Source of the DNA: Paralvinella palmiformis
Lineage: Eukaryota > Annelida > Polychaeta > Terebellida > Alvinellidae
Length of the DNA: 64,000 bases
Assembly: GCA_025642065.1 (NCBI GenBank)
Contig: JAODUP010001131.1
Span: forward strand, 38,650 to 102,649
Reading direction: 5' to 3'
The position numbers and the translations under genes were made by a program. Below the pieces are notes generated by a model that was not told the DNA's origin, did not search any database, and saw only the letters and a list, made by a program, of their open reading frames with translations. Below are positions 48,845 to 63,903 of the stretch, one piece after another (the stretch's first letter is position 1; each line of letters starts with the position of its first letter).

Positions 48845-49022
48845 TCAGTCAGTCAGTCAGTCAGTCAGCTAGACAGTCAGTCAGTTAGTGAGTGGGTCAG
48901 TCATTCAGTCAACTAGACAGTCAGTCAGACAGAAAGACAAACAGTCAGTTAGACAGTCAGTCAGTCAGTCAGTTAGGTAGAGAGACAGACAGTCAGTCAG
49001 TTAGCCAGACAGTCAGTTAGTC
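48845..49022. repeat. (CAGT)n tetranucleotide array, degenerate
   Basis: CAGTCAGTCAGT runs with TTAG, CTAGA and ACAGA interruptions. Confidence 0.9.
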
Positions 49023-49260
49023 GGTCATTCGATAAGATAATGAGACAATGAACACATCATATACCCAACATTCACGCAGTAATTAAAAATCTATGCGACT
49101 GATCCATATTAGGTTAAGTGTGATATTCATCTAGATTGTGTAGTCTCTGGATAGTAATAATCGCTTCATGACTTCAATGCTCAGTAACAACTGGTACATG
49201 AAAATTGAGTTATCCTCTCAACAGAAGATGCTGACTTCTGAAATTATAATGTTTGTTGTT

Positions 49261-49287
49261 CTCTCTCTCTCTCTCTCTCCCCCCCCC

Positions 49288-49321
<34 letters not shown>
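49261..49321. repeat. (CT)n/C-run/(AT)n microsatellite
   Basis: CT repeats around a C9 run, then AT repeats. Confidence 0.95.
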
Positions 49322-49774
49322 CCAACGAGCATTACATACAAAGTTTATCGTGAAATTATGTGGCTTTAAGTTTGATGTATTGTTTCACGCTGTTTTTACA
49401 GTTTTAAAGTCTTTTCCATGTCATTTCTAACCTCGTTGTTTCCAAGTGGAAATATTGGGTAGAAACTACGCGGAAACCACAAAAGTGAACGCTAGAAATG
49501 CGTAAACATTACATTAGATCCTTACGACAACAATGCCATATTTTCTGGTCTATTGAGATTGGCCAGAAGTCAAATTGCTGTGGTTGAGCGATAATATCGC
49601 TTGGTGGGAGAATTAGTAACTATTACACGCATACTTCTAACCAACTTTGACATTATAATTCTGACAAGGTGATCGTATCAATGGTAGTATAAAAAGGCTG
49701 GATTATTGTATAACCATGATTTTATAATTAATAAACAACAACACTGTAACATTATTCTTTGCAAATGTCTATAT

Positions 49775-49788
49775 ACACACACACACAA

Positions 49789-49828
<40 letters not shown>
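49775..49828. repeat. (AC)n-(AT)n microsatellite
   Basis: AC repeats followed by AT repeats. Confidence 0.95.
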
Positions 49829-49830
<2 letters not shown>

Positions 49831-50267
49831 AATATGTCCATGATGAAATAGTTTTGATTTATGTGCGCAATATTCGTGTATGCAATTTGAAAAGATAACA
49901 ACACACGCTACATATTTTGCAGGCAGTTTTGATTCGTATACAAACCTAAAGAACACACCTTGCACTGAAAGTTAAGGCCACCCGGTTATCGTAAATAAAC
50001 ATTTATCAACAAGTAGAAAATAAATAGTTTGGGATGATTTGTAGGCTAATTTTCATGTGACGTAGGCCGTTATATACACACACAAGAAACAATACAGAAT
50101 TCGCTTAGATTTATACAGTTGATCATGTGGATATATTGTTTCTTATGGTGATCCGGAATTACGATCCAAAATACGTGCCAGAGCCACTATATATATATAT
50201 ATATATATATTTATTCTAAACACACACACAGACAAAATAGTTACAGCTTGAAACAAAATACCTTGGC

Positions 50268-50534
50268 GTTCAACTGAAACTGTTATGTTGGGTAGCGGGC
50301 CGAGAGTTCACGAAAGGCACACATTTTCATCTTGATCGGTTATCAACTTGGCGACACCGGTAGTGTACAGGACACACCTTTGTTGTGTGTTCAACTGAAA
50401 CTGTTATGTTGGGTAGCGGGCCGAGAGCTCATAAAATGCATACGTTTTCATCCTAATTGGGTAACAACTTTGTGATGTTTGTTGGGGCGCCGAGAGCCTA
50501 TAAACCCGAACATACAACAACTTGGCGACGCTGA
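50268..50534. repeat. 121-bp tandem repeat, about 2.3 units
   Basis: GTTCAACTGAAACTGTTATG begins the units at 50268 and 50389; both contain GGGTAGCGGGCCGAGAG. A third, shorter, diverged unit (GGGGCGCCGAGAGCC) starts near 50478. The array lies just upstream of the R1 copy and may be its core repeat. Confidence 0.8.
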
Positions 50535-50982
50535 ACGTGTCGACCTCTGTCCGTATGGTTGGTTTAGGTAAGATTTGTTTAGCTATTTGAACCAAGAATG
50601 GAACTGAGATCAGCATCTGTGGTATCGAAATATTTTATATATTGGCTACCTTTGAGCCACAACAAATTACTGCTGAATGTAAACTGTGGGATCAACATAT
50701 TTATCTTGTATATATGTTAACTTACTATTCAACCACACGTACGCGTTGTAATCTGCGAGATGTGGTGTCAAATGGTACTTGTGGGCGTGACATATTTGTG
50801 GCTTACGAAAGGCGAGTATATATCTACGCATATAAATATCGATATGTGGAAGTATAGAACATGTTATATTTAGATTGATGTACGTATAGTTTTATTTAGA
50901 TTTAGATTTGTGGAAGAAGTGGTCTCAAATGATGTTTAGATATGTTGATATTCTGTGCCTGTGCCTCTCTATATGGGGCTGA
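50535..50982. mobile_element. Dispersed repeat R1, diverged copy 2
   Basis: Shares GAATGTAAACTGTGG, TCAAATGGTA, GTGGGCGTGACATATTTGT and CTGTGCCTGTGCCTC with copies at 21019 and 63500, with an internal deletion. It joins repeat R2 directly at its end. Confidence 0.65.
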
Positions 50983-51222
50983 GTGAAAATACTATTATTT
51001 CTGCTGTTGTCGGAGGTATTAGAATTATTATCATAATAGATATTATATGTACTGATATATATGCTTTATTTCCAGTTATAGCTGGGTTATATATGTACTA
51101 ATATATATAATTTGTTTTCTATTTAGGTAATGGTCGTTTGGTCATAATTCTGTAAGAATTATAGACATCACGAAAACCGGAGCCAACGCCTTTATTATAT
51201 GTAACATAAAACACACACACAC
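50983..51222. mobile_element. Dispersed repeat R2, copy 2
   Basis: Nearly identical to 26432-26720 apart from a shorter AT-rich middle. Ends in a short AC tract. Confidence 0.7.
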
Positions 51223-51805
51223 AATGCAAAAAGCATGATCAACATAGATCCCGTTGAAACAGATGTCTGAAATCGGTGATCAATACATAGCACATCAATA
51301 TCAAACAACGGTATAATATCGACAATATATTAATTAATTCTCACATGTTGTCAATAAATTTATTAAATTGAACACGAACTAGTAAAGCTATACGCTGCAC
51401 TTATATTGCAAACACTTCATACGGTTCCTCATCTAAAGCTTAATTTGCGATACTATCTTATGATGTGCTGTAATCAAAGTTTCAGGATTGAAATCGTGAA
51501 TGAACAACAGATACATGCATTCTGTGACCCACCGACAGTACCTTTTTGATGGTTTATGAAAAATGTTAGTAATGAAATTGGAATAAGTCCATTTCTTATG
51601 AAGAATGCAAAAGGAGAATTTACATTGGCCAATAAAATGTCAAGCATTATTAACCGTTTAAAATACACTTTTTTAGACGATGTCCTGTTTTTCCCCTTCA
51701 ATATAAATATTTAAAATGCGACAAATAGTTGATGGTTAATGTTTTATAATAAAACCCTATAAGGATCAATAAACGACGTCATGTCGTCATTTTAGTGAAT
51801 GAATC

Positions 51806-52783
51806 TCACTGAAAGCTACGCCTCTGAAGCATGATATCAAATTTTAGCCTTTTAATTAATTTGTATCCGTAAGGCGAAAGAAGGTCTATGATCCGTTTTT
51901 CCTTCTTTGCGGTTCCTAATTCGTCATCTATCAATCTTTTTTCGACGCTGATTACGTCAAAAGTCACGTTGGCGTGAGGGAATGTTTCCAACACGTCGAC
52001 CTCGGCTCCCTCTATATCCAGACTGAAGTAATCCACGTGCGAGACACGAAGCGCCTCGAGTATAGAATACAGTGGAAAGCATTGCACTTTGATTGGTGTA
52101 CGCTGATCCATGTTATATCGCTTTCTTTGGCCGTTCGGTATCAAATCGCTGATACCACCGGAAATGCCGGCAGTGGTAAAATTGGCCACCAATGGCTTAC
52201 TAGTGGGACTGAGACACGTATTAATCGAGTAGGCGTGACGATTTTTACTCAGGAGCTCGGCGAAGAAGTTCGGGTCGGGTTCGATCAGTAAGCCGGTCCA
52301 GTTCATGAAGAGTTCTAAGTAGAGAGAATTTGAGTTTCGTTGCCCATCAGCCGCCCCACATTCCACGAAGAAGCCATCTCGTCTGTCGTCGAGCATTTCC
52401 AAGACGGCTTGGACTTGTCCTTGCTCGGAAAAATCGTACCGTTTGTTTTTCTTATACGTCGCGGGGTTAAGATTTATCCGACCCGGTTGCGGCGGAATGA
52501 TCCAGTAATTCCGGATGTGGTCTATCAGTTCGGGATCGCGTTGGTCGAGATTTTGGATGCGATCTGGTAGGACGGGTGATTTCCACCTCTCCGAAGAGTC
52601 GTGACGATGTCTTCCCGTTGGATGCGGCAATGAGGTCACGTGGTGAGAACTAGGCGGCTTCATTTTGGTTTTCGTACGGATGATCAAAATGACTAGGACG
52701 ATAACTGTCACAAATATAAGGCGCTGATATAACAACATATTGCTGTATCGTTTTCTAACATATGAAAACACCATGCATATCAC
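51806..52783 (-). CDS. Star-like FkbM-family (Methyltransf_21) membrane protein 2
   Basis: Intact single-exon frame of 325 aa, clearly paralogous to 47583-48506. A membrane anchor lies at about residues 22-35 (LIFVTVIVLVILII), followed by a basic, proline-rich stalk to residue 70. Then comes the FkbM-type domain with FFVECGAADGQ (138-148), NWTGLLIEPD (161-170) and VDYFSLDIEGAE (250-261). The block LPDRIQNLDQRDPEL just before the domain is shared almost exactly with the first gene. Same strand and about 3.3 kb apart, so a tandem duplicate. A lumenal or extracellular domain is expected; substrate or partner unknown. Met1 is the first ATG; Met6 is also possible. Confidence 0.9.
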   Translation of the reverse strand: MICMVFSYVRKRYSNMLLYQRLIFVTVIVLVILIIRTKTKMKPPSSHHVTSLPHPTGRHRHDSSERWKSPVLPDRIQNLDQRDPELIDHIRNYWIIPPQPGRINLNPATYKKNKRYDFSEQGQVQAVLEMLDDRRDGFFVECGAADGQRNSNSLYLELFMNWTGLLIEPDPNFFAELLSKNRHAYSINTCLSPTSKPLVANFTTAGISGGISDLIPNGQRKRYNMDQRTPIKVQCFPLYSILEALRVSHVDYFSLDIEGAEVDVLETFPHANVTFDVISVEKRLIDDELGTAKKEKRIIDLLSPYGYKLIKRLKFDIMLQRRSFQ

Positions 52784-53204
52784 AGGATAAGGTTGGACAT
52801 CAACCTAGTGTAAGCCACACTGATAAATGTCATTAAATTGATCGATTAGTTTGTTAGAATTAAACATTTTTTAGTGTGTGCGTGTGTCTTGTGTGTGAGT
52901 ACGCGCGCGAATTATACATCTATATGTCAAATGTTGGTATATGTATCCATCCCGTGAGAAAAGTTTACGAAAGCAGACCTATACATACATTCGCATTGTT
53001 AACTTGATTAAATCTATATTATAGTAATCTGTTTTTATTATCATGGCAGTTGCGTATATAGGTAAAACAAAGGTCACAATGTGTATTAACCACATATAAA
53101 AAAACTTGGTATATGTGCTTTGACATCTGCGTTTGTTTACAAACTGATCCAAACTCAGACCACTCACTGCTTTGATTTATTGTTTTCTAAATATATATCA
53201 AAAT

Positions 53205-53242
<38 letters not shown>

Positions 53243-53280
53243 ATGCCAGTGTTGTGATACCCAATTATTTCCATATTCGC
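52784..53280. other. 5-prime flank of FkbM-family gene 2
   Basis: Contains a GT-rich patch (52870-52915) and an AT array (53206-53237). No promoter motif can be named. Confidence 0.4.
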
Positions 53281-53465
53281 AGCGCGCCTCTGAGGTCTAG
53301 TGGTAGCGTGTTGGACCACAGACCACTAACACCCTTGTTCGAATCTCGGCGTGGTCATATCTGAAGGTTGTTTCATCTTTCACTTCGTCTCATTACCTTT
53401 GGAAGTCGCTCGGCCCATTTAGCCTACCTTGTGTACAAAAGTGGCCGTAAAACATCAATCATCAT
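53281..53465 (+). mobile_element. tRNA-derived SINE, family A
   Basis: A tRNA-like head (GGTCTAGTGGTAGCGTG as A-box, TTGTTCGAATCTCGG as B-box). Then the family body GTTTCATCTTTCACTTCGTC, CATTACCTTTGGAAGTCGCT, GGCCCATTTAGCCTACC and GTGGCCGTAAAACATCAAT. Confidence 0.75.
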
Positions 53466-53555
53466 CTATCATATTCGTGACCTTCGTCGTTATCGTCGCT
53501 ATATTTCAGTCACCAAATCCATTACTACATCATTCATTACTAGTAGACTTTATTA

Positions 53556-54098
53556 ATGCAACTATCTTCTTTATAACATTGCATCTAAGGATATTCTAAA
53601 ACTTCAATGTGTTCAAAACTACTTACCTAGGGTTATCACACGGTCTCCTAGGTTTTCCCATTCGGTCCCACTTCTGAAATCTCTTCACTGGCTCTCTGTT
53701 CAATCTCGCATCATTTTCAAACTCTGCACTATTGCCTCTCAAACTCTTTCTTCTGGAGAACCTTCATATCTATTTTCTATGCTTTCTTTCACCTCAAGCC
53801 AAGAGAGATCCGTTCTTCTGGTTTTCACTTGTTGTCTGTTCCCAGGGTTAAAACTCATGCTGGGACTCGTGCTTTTTCAGTTGGAACTCACTCCCAGAAC
53901 GTCATCAAATAGCATTGGTCTTTCCGTCACCAATTGAAAACGCATCTTTTCAGACTGTCTTATATCTGATAAGGTTTCATCAATATCCGATCATTTGTTG
54001 ATGAATTTTCTATTGTACTTGGACTATGAGCTTGTCTATCCCCTATACTAGGTGCTAGGATATTGGTGCTTTATAAGTTTATTATTATTAAAGATGAC
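53556..54098 (+). mobile_element. Non-LTR retrotransposon 3-prime end
   Basis: Frame pieces LQCVQNYLPRVITRSPRFSH, VPLLKSLHWLSVQSRIIFK and LCTIASQTL are typical of the segment after the RT in CR1/L2-type LINEs. The 3-prime tail ends TTTATTATTATTAAA. 5-prime truncated. A decayed relative lies at 23205-23680. Confidence 0.75.
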
Positions 54099-54529
54099 AG
54101 TGGTTCATATTTTTAATTTAGAGTAAAACGAACGTCGTGACTGTTTAAGAATTAAGTCTGATTTTGATTCATACACCATCAAATACGAAATTTCCCCTTT
54201 ATGTAAGATCCATATCAAGCAGAAGAAAAGTGGGTGGCTTACGGTCTTATAGCACTAAGCAGCACAATAAATTAAAACAAATCAACTTGATATCAGCATA
54301 ACCTTTTATTTGACATAAATATATAATGAATTGGAAATTTGTTGATGTCACGTTTAAGGCTATTCAGGATTGCTTGTCACACGGCAACATCCAAGGGACC
54401 ATTAAATCGGAACCGCACTGATGAAACATCGAGTTTTGTGGATATAACTTCCTAAATGGATTATCTGCACCCAGATTCCGTGATGCCCATTGTAGGACCA
54501 CCAAATAATGTTATAATATAATAATAATA

Positions 54530-54845
54530 ATATGTGATATTTATATAGCGCCCTATTCAGCTAGAAGCTCCTCTAAGGCCCATTACACAATTATTTACAA
54601 TATTATTATGCCTGACTCGGACCTGTTTCCACCTAGCACATATATCAACTCCCAAGGAAGCATACAAAGCATGCTGCCATTATAGGCGCAAACACATAGC
54701 CATCGCGTCCTGTCAGGTACTCATTTTTTATATTGATGAGTGAACCAGTCGCCACATGACTGTGCATTGCAGCTCACTGAGCCTCGAACCCGGGACCGTT
54801 GGGCTACAAGTCATATGCTCTAGCTAACTGCGCTATCACGGCTGT
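54530..54845 (-). mobile_element. tRNA-derived SINE with LINE-like tail, family B
   Basis: In reverse: GCCGTGATAGCGCAGTTAGC (A-box), GGTCCCGGGTTCGAGGCTC (B-box), a roughly 200-bp body, then GAATAGGGCGCTATATAAAT and (ATT)n. Head and tail are both present, so the copy is nearly full length. Confidence 0.8.
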
Positions 54846-55384
54846 TATCCATGTCTTAACGGCGGGTTGTCACGATCCCTCATATTCACCGCATGAGATG
54901 AGTGTGTGTATTCTAGAATGTTTATTGCTGGCTCACCACGAGATGATATTTGTTTATATGAAGTCATTTATGAACGGAAGAAGCGGGGATTAGGTCCAGG
55001 AAAATGTTCTCTGGAACATGGGGCGGTCTTGAGTGGGTTGATGTATGGTGTTTGTTATAAATGGCTATTAACTAATACAACCTTTACACGAATCATCCAT
55101 TTCCTACATCCTCCTGTTAATTCAATTCCGTCGTGTGATATATAATGACTACGAGGAGACAATTTTAAAATAAGGTGAGATTAAAAGAAATGAAAACGTA
55201 ACATTATGAATTTGATGTCAAATATAAATGTATATTTATCAAATGTTTAATCAAATGAGAACAGATATTTCAGGGGAAAGATAATGTATTTGTCTTTATT
55301 GTCAATACTATGATAAGTTTTGTTAAAATTTGTTGTTAAATGGTAAAATATAATGGACGATGATTATAGTATAACATGCAGTGA

Positions 55385-55415
<31 letters not shown>

Positions 55416-55740
55416 AAGACGACGATAACAACAATGTCAATAACAACAAAGAAAACGAAAATAACAACCTCAAACATAATGATGACCACGATAATGATGT
55501 TGATAATTCTATAACTAAAATGACAGGATACGAGCAATGCTGGAATAAACTTAGTCTTTATTATCATTATTATATATGAACATGACATAATGTTTACTCT
55601 TGTTGTTATGACAACGCTCTTTAATAATTGACCTAAAACACAGAAATCCCACGCGTTAAAGCTCCATATATACCCTCGGATATATAATAACAATATTTAC
55701 TGATGTATCTATTAATAATAGTTGTTTATTCAGATAGAGA
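54846..55740. other. Interval without a recognised gene
   Basis: A plus-strand frame at 54906-55145 (MYSRMFIAGS..., ends NSIPSCDI) has coding-like composition, but I do not recognise it. A CAA array lies at 55386-55412. Confidence 0.35.
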
Positions 55741-55910
55741 CGTCTCCGTTGTCTAACTAGTATCGCGGTTGACTAGAAATACCTAGCAGCTGGGTTCAAA
55801 TCCCGCCTGTTCTATGTGTGAAGGGTGTTTCATCTTTACCATCTTTGTATTACTCTTGGGGGGTTTTCGGCCCGTTTAGTCTACCGTAATGGCTGTAAAT
55901 TATCAACATT
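55741..55910 (+). mobile_element. tRNA-derived SINE, family A
   Basis: A-box region CTAACTAGTATCGCGGTTG, B-box GGGTTCAAATCCC, body GGGTGTTTCATCTTTACC and CGGCCCGTTTAGTCTACC. Confidence 0.75.
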
Positions 55911-56065
55911 TATATTTTATTACAATCATACACTCAAAATTTAATAATATTTATGGTATCCATATTGCTAGAAATGACTCCTATATATGACCTGATATTT
56001 ATATCGTATAATTATTAGTCACTTTATCTCATATATATTTCAAATTATACATAAATTAAATGTCT

Positions 56066-56255
56066 TGGGAGAATTGGCCTAACTGGTAGCGCGGTTGGCC
56101 ACATATCTATAGCACTTGGGTTCAAACCTAGGCCAGGCTATGTCATAAGGGTGTTTCATCTTTCAATCCCTCTCATTACCTTTAGATGTCGCTCGGCCAA
56201 TTTAGCCTACCCTTTGCCCCAAAGTTGCCGTAAAACAGCAACATCTACATTTGAT
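56066..56255 (+). mobile_element. tRNA-derived SINE, family A
   Basis: A-box region CCTAACTGGTAGCGCGGTTG, B-box GGGTTCAAACC, body GGGTGTTTCATCTTTCAATC, GGCCAATTTAGCCTACCC and GTTGCCGTAAAACAGCAAC. Confidence 0.8.
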
Positions 56256-58540
<2,285 letters not shown>

Positions 58541-58725
58541 CGGGTTGGAAAGATGAACCCATACCCGACCCAACCAGGAACTATTCACTCAATCCAACCC
58601 AAACAACTCAACCCGAACCCAACCCGAATCCATACTAAAATTTATATTGAATCCATTCCCAACCCAACCCGCAAGACTATAACCCGTACCCAACCCAAGA
58701 AAGGAGTCCGAACCCTAAACATAAA
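58541..58725. repeat. ACCC-rich degenerate repeat, block 1
   Basis: Repeated CCCAACC, ACCCGAACCC and CAACCCG words directly after the compound microsatellite. Not the TTAGGG telomere repeat. Confidence 0.75.
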
Positions 58726-59634
58726 AAAATCCTGTTATTAAGATAATTTACTGAAAAACAAACTCAATTTACTATAACTTATTTTATATCTTTATATTAA
58801 AATATTGTAGTGTCTTATAGTGACTATTTAGTTACAATACATTTAGAATACATTAAATGTCTTCAATAAAACACAATATGTACTAATATCCAATAGTAAC
58901 AAATTTCCCGGCGCATGTATCAACAATGAAAGAAGGCTGTGTTACTAACTTAGTTTACCTCATATCTTATATAACAAGATATGTGTTGCTTGATAGCACT
59001 TTAAGACAACGATTAGGAGTACACGTAAACATGTATAAGCAGTCAAACTACTTACTAATTAACAACAATACCAATACAGCACCTCCCTGTAGCGTCCCAG
59101 ACACTAACTACCTACTGCTATTATAACAGGTTCATTTTGAACTGTTCAAACTGGAAATTTGTTTGTTAGCTGAATAAACACACACTGGACCAATTCCGTG
59201 AGCGGTGAATGCTATATATATCTAACCTATTAATATATAATCTCGCTTTTATGCCAACTTTGGGATCCGGATGAAAGTGTTCTTTGTGTTGGGTGGCTTT
59301 GAAGTGGGGCATATTCGATAGTCAGCCTTGTGGATGGTTAATTACAAGTGGCTTTTGATCTTTTGTTAACCCCAACTATCACTTTATTTAATATATCACT
59401 GGTCATACTATCAACGCCGTCATCATCGCCACCTAATGACCTTGACAGCTGGTCAATCAATTCACAGATTACCAGAAACATTTCATGGTCAGTATGTGGC
59501 GATAATAGCGGAGGTTATTTATATGGCAATGTATCGTATTCGTATTGCGTAAGCTTTGGCGGTGGCTGAATAAAGGGAGGTGGATGAACAAAATTTGGAT
59601 TTAAAAATATATAAAATCCTTTTTCTTTCAAGCA
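58726..59634. other. Segment between the two ACCC-rich blocks
   Basis: No gene recognised. It may be the interior of a repeat unit bounded by the two ACCC-rich blocks. Confidence 0.35.
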
Positions 59635-59796
59635 ACCCATACACAACCCAGGCCACAAGACAACAACCCGAACGCAACCTAACCCACAAGACTTAAACCC
59701 AAACCCGTAACCCGAAGAAAGGTTTTAGCCCGCCCAACACGAACCACGAGTATGGGTTGGGTTAACCCGAACGGGTCAACCCAACCTGTGCAGGGC
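59635..59796. repeat. ACCC/GGGTT-rich degenerate repeat, block 2
   Basis: AACCCG words like those of block 1, then a local palindromic part with GGGTTGGGTTAACCCGAAC. It ends in TGTGCAGGGCTCT, reminiscent of a hAT-type terminus, immediately before an AC microsatellite. Confidence 0.65.
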
Positions 59797-61576
<1,780 letters not shown>

Positions 61577-61732
61577 ATGCTACACATTGTCGAATTTAAG
61601 AAGAGCAAGCTAGCGCTGGCAGGAGAATCAATAGAAGCTATAAATAGCTTGTTATCTGAATTAGGTCAACTTAATACTGACATAAATTGGAGAACAGAGG
61701 ACACAATGTTAGATTGGACACACCTCAGATAA
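61577..61732 (+). CDS. Unrecognised 51-aa ORF
   Basis: MLHIVEFKKSKLALAGES... ends DWTHLR. The amphipathic, charged composition looks coding-like, but the family is unknown. It may belong to the retroelement relic suggested at 62833. Confidence 0.2.
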   Translation: MLHIVEFKKSKLALAGESIEAINSLLSELGQLNTDINWRTEDTMLDWTHLR

Positions 61733-63499
61733 ATAGGCGACTGAGTATTTTGCTTAGCCTCACCACTGAACACCTGAGATATATGGTCGACGGACAGCTT
61801 TCAAGGTAAACATCCCACCAATACAGATAACAATGAGGTTCGAACCCTGACGGGGGGGGGGTATCATTTAATTACAGAGTGCCACGTACAGACAGATGAA
61901 AATAACGTTTGAAGAAAAAATCAAATCTGCAGAAGAAAAAAAAACAGCAACACAATCCGGAATTCAACAGGTATCTATCAAGTTAATCCATACGATCCGG
62001 AACCCATATTAACTCGCCTGATGAAAAGTATCTGTCTTATCGTGTTGTCGTAACGCCAATACCACCAAGTAATTCGTGCCATACTTGATTATCCCTAAAG
62101 ATGTTTCATGCCTACTCATATGTTAGGTTTAAAAAAGAATCCATGTCTTCGATAAAACATGATGGAAGAAAAACTTTCAAAGTTCAGGGAGAAAGTGAGA
62201 GATGAGAGACCTGACTAGTATCTAAATATCAATAACCTACATTATAAACATTGATGAACTGAGACTATAGAACTAAAAATAGTTTTTGGCAATTATATTT
62301 GTATATACTTAAAAATGTTATTGCCATTAAGGTAGTAAATAAGCTTTTATTAATTTTTAATGCTAGATGACCTGGAATTTAAATTTATTCTCTATAACTA
62401 CAGCTTTCTAATTTCCTAATTGCAGGTTATTTTACAGATTTACCTGTAATATAACCTTTTAGTTATAAATGGCAACACTGGAGGATCGAAGACTTGTTTA
62501 CTAACTTTAATTTATGTAAGCTATAAAAAAGCTAATAGTTTTCCTTATTAATTTATTTAGCAATCTCTTCACATATTTGTTGGATGTTAACCAAATTCGA
62601 ATAAAATAAACGCTTAGGCAAGAGATGGATTAATGCATGATTTTTGCTCAAGCGACAAAGTGAATTGTGGAAAACAATATGGGAGAGAATATGACGAAAA
62701 GTACCAACATATAAGCAAATATTGTCGTTGATTAATGAAATATTGTGATAAAGACTCGATGGTGAATGACACTGAAATATTTTAAGAAACACCCGTCTAG
62801 AGAGTATGGGCTCAAAATGAGAAATGCAGTGATTATGTGCGACTTACCGAAGACATTTGACTCGGTATGCCGCCAAATACCGAGAAGAATAAAGGATATT
62901 TTTCCGCATCAATTGGATTGAATTGCGCGCTGTTTATTTTGTATCTCGATACCTCAGCCTTATAAGTTATTGATTTTTAAAAAGGTAAATATGAGTCCAT
63001 AAGACCACCCTATCTATAATACACGATAAGAAAAGGTTACTCCACGTATCCCGAACTCTGTATAATATCACATATATTGGGTTTATGGTATCTTCAGCCA
63101 AACAGAAACAGTTCAACATTTTAACTATTTTAAGCTGCTTGTGTTTATATTGGGAATATAGAAGAATGCTAACTAAGATAAGGGTGATAAGAAGACTGGC
63201 GTAATTTCTATTATAGGCTGCATCAAATGCAATTAAGTGATAAGTGCTCGTGTCTCTATGATGACAGACCCCTAATTAAAAGTATGAACTTCTAATATTA
63301 TCTTCGGATAATGGTATGCCTGTCTCAACAGAACTGGTGGTATACGTTTTCTTGTTGCTATTTTAGGTCAATGATGCACATGGTGGCAGTATTCCACGGA
63401 CCCGGTAAGCAGGACTGCATATAAAATATTGGCATCAAACTGGTAGATTTTGTGTTTATTCTACGTTTGTGTTTTGTTTATTCACAGATGAGTGAGTAA
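61733..63499. other. Interval with retroelement-like remains
   Basis: A G10 run lies near 61851. No intact gene. The only protein-like trace is the short motif at 62833-62900. Confidence 0.35.
62833..62900 (+). mobile_element. Possible reverse-transcriptase motif A relic
   Basis: VIMCDLPKTFDSVCRQIPRR resembles the D-x-x-KAFD-x-V segment (catalytic Asp) of LINE reverse transcriptases. No other motif was found nearby, so the call is weak. Confidence 0.35.
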
Positions 63500-63903
63500 A
63501 ATTACTGTTGAATGTAAACTGTGGTGTCAAAATAGTTTATGATATGTATGTAGCAAGTCACCATTGAACCACACGCACGTGTTTGTTGCGAGCTGTGGTA
63601 TCAAATGGTATGTTTTTACGTGCTTCCGCTTTTTGTACGTAGCCTGCATGTAGCCGCTTTCCTGTGGGCGTGACATATTTGTCGCGTACGAAAAGCGAAT
63701 TAGCTGGTTCCCACAGGCTGATGAGTAGACCAGACACATGCTCAGGTATACGCACACATTTATCAATATGTGGAGGTATTGAACATTTAATATTTAGATT
63801 AATGTATGTATAGTTGTATTTAGATTTATGGAGGTAGGTTTCAAAGGATGTTTAGATATGTTGATGCTCTGTGCCTGTTGCCTCTTACTATGTACCATAA
63901 AAC
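63500..63903. mobile_element. Dispersed repeat R1, copy 3
   Basis: Nearly identical to 21117-21506 over about 390 bp (a few substitutions and one small indel near 63842). Lacks the upstream part of copies 1 and 2. The near identity implies recent mobility or conversion. Confidence 0.7.

Larger units (their letters stand above)
48507..51805. other. Repeat-rich spacer between the two FkbM-family genes
   Basis: No gene recognised. Contains a CAGT array, CT/AT and AC/AT microsatellites, a 121-bp tandem repeat, and copies of repeats R1 and R2, described separately. Confidence 0.5.

Noticed and set aside
54779..54845. tRNA gene
   Set aside because: A- and B-box are present, but the sequence continues into a SINE body and LINE-like tail and has no proper acceptor stem.
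55364..55693. 109-aa minus-strand ORF
   Set aside because: The valine-rich end is translated CAA repeat; the rest lacks recognisable features.
58541..59796. Telomeric repeat
   Set aside because: The unit is irregular ACCC/ACCCG rather than TTAGGG, and it lies inside the window between microsatellites.
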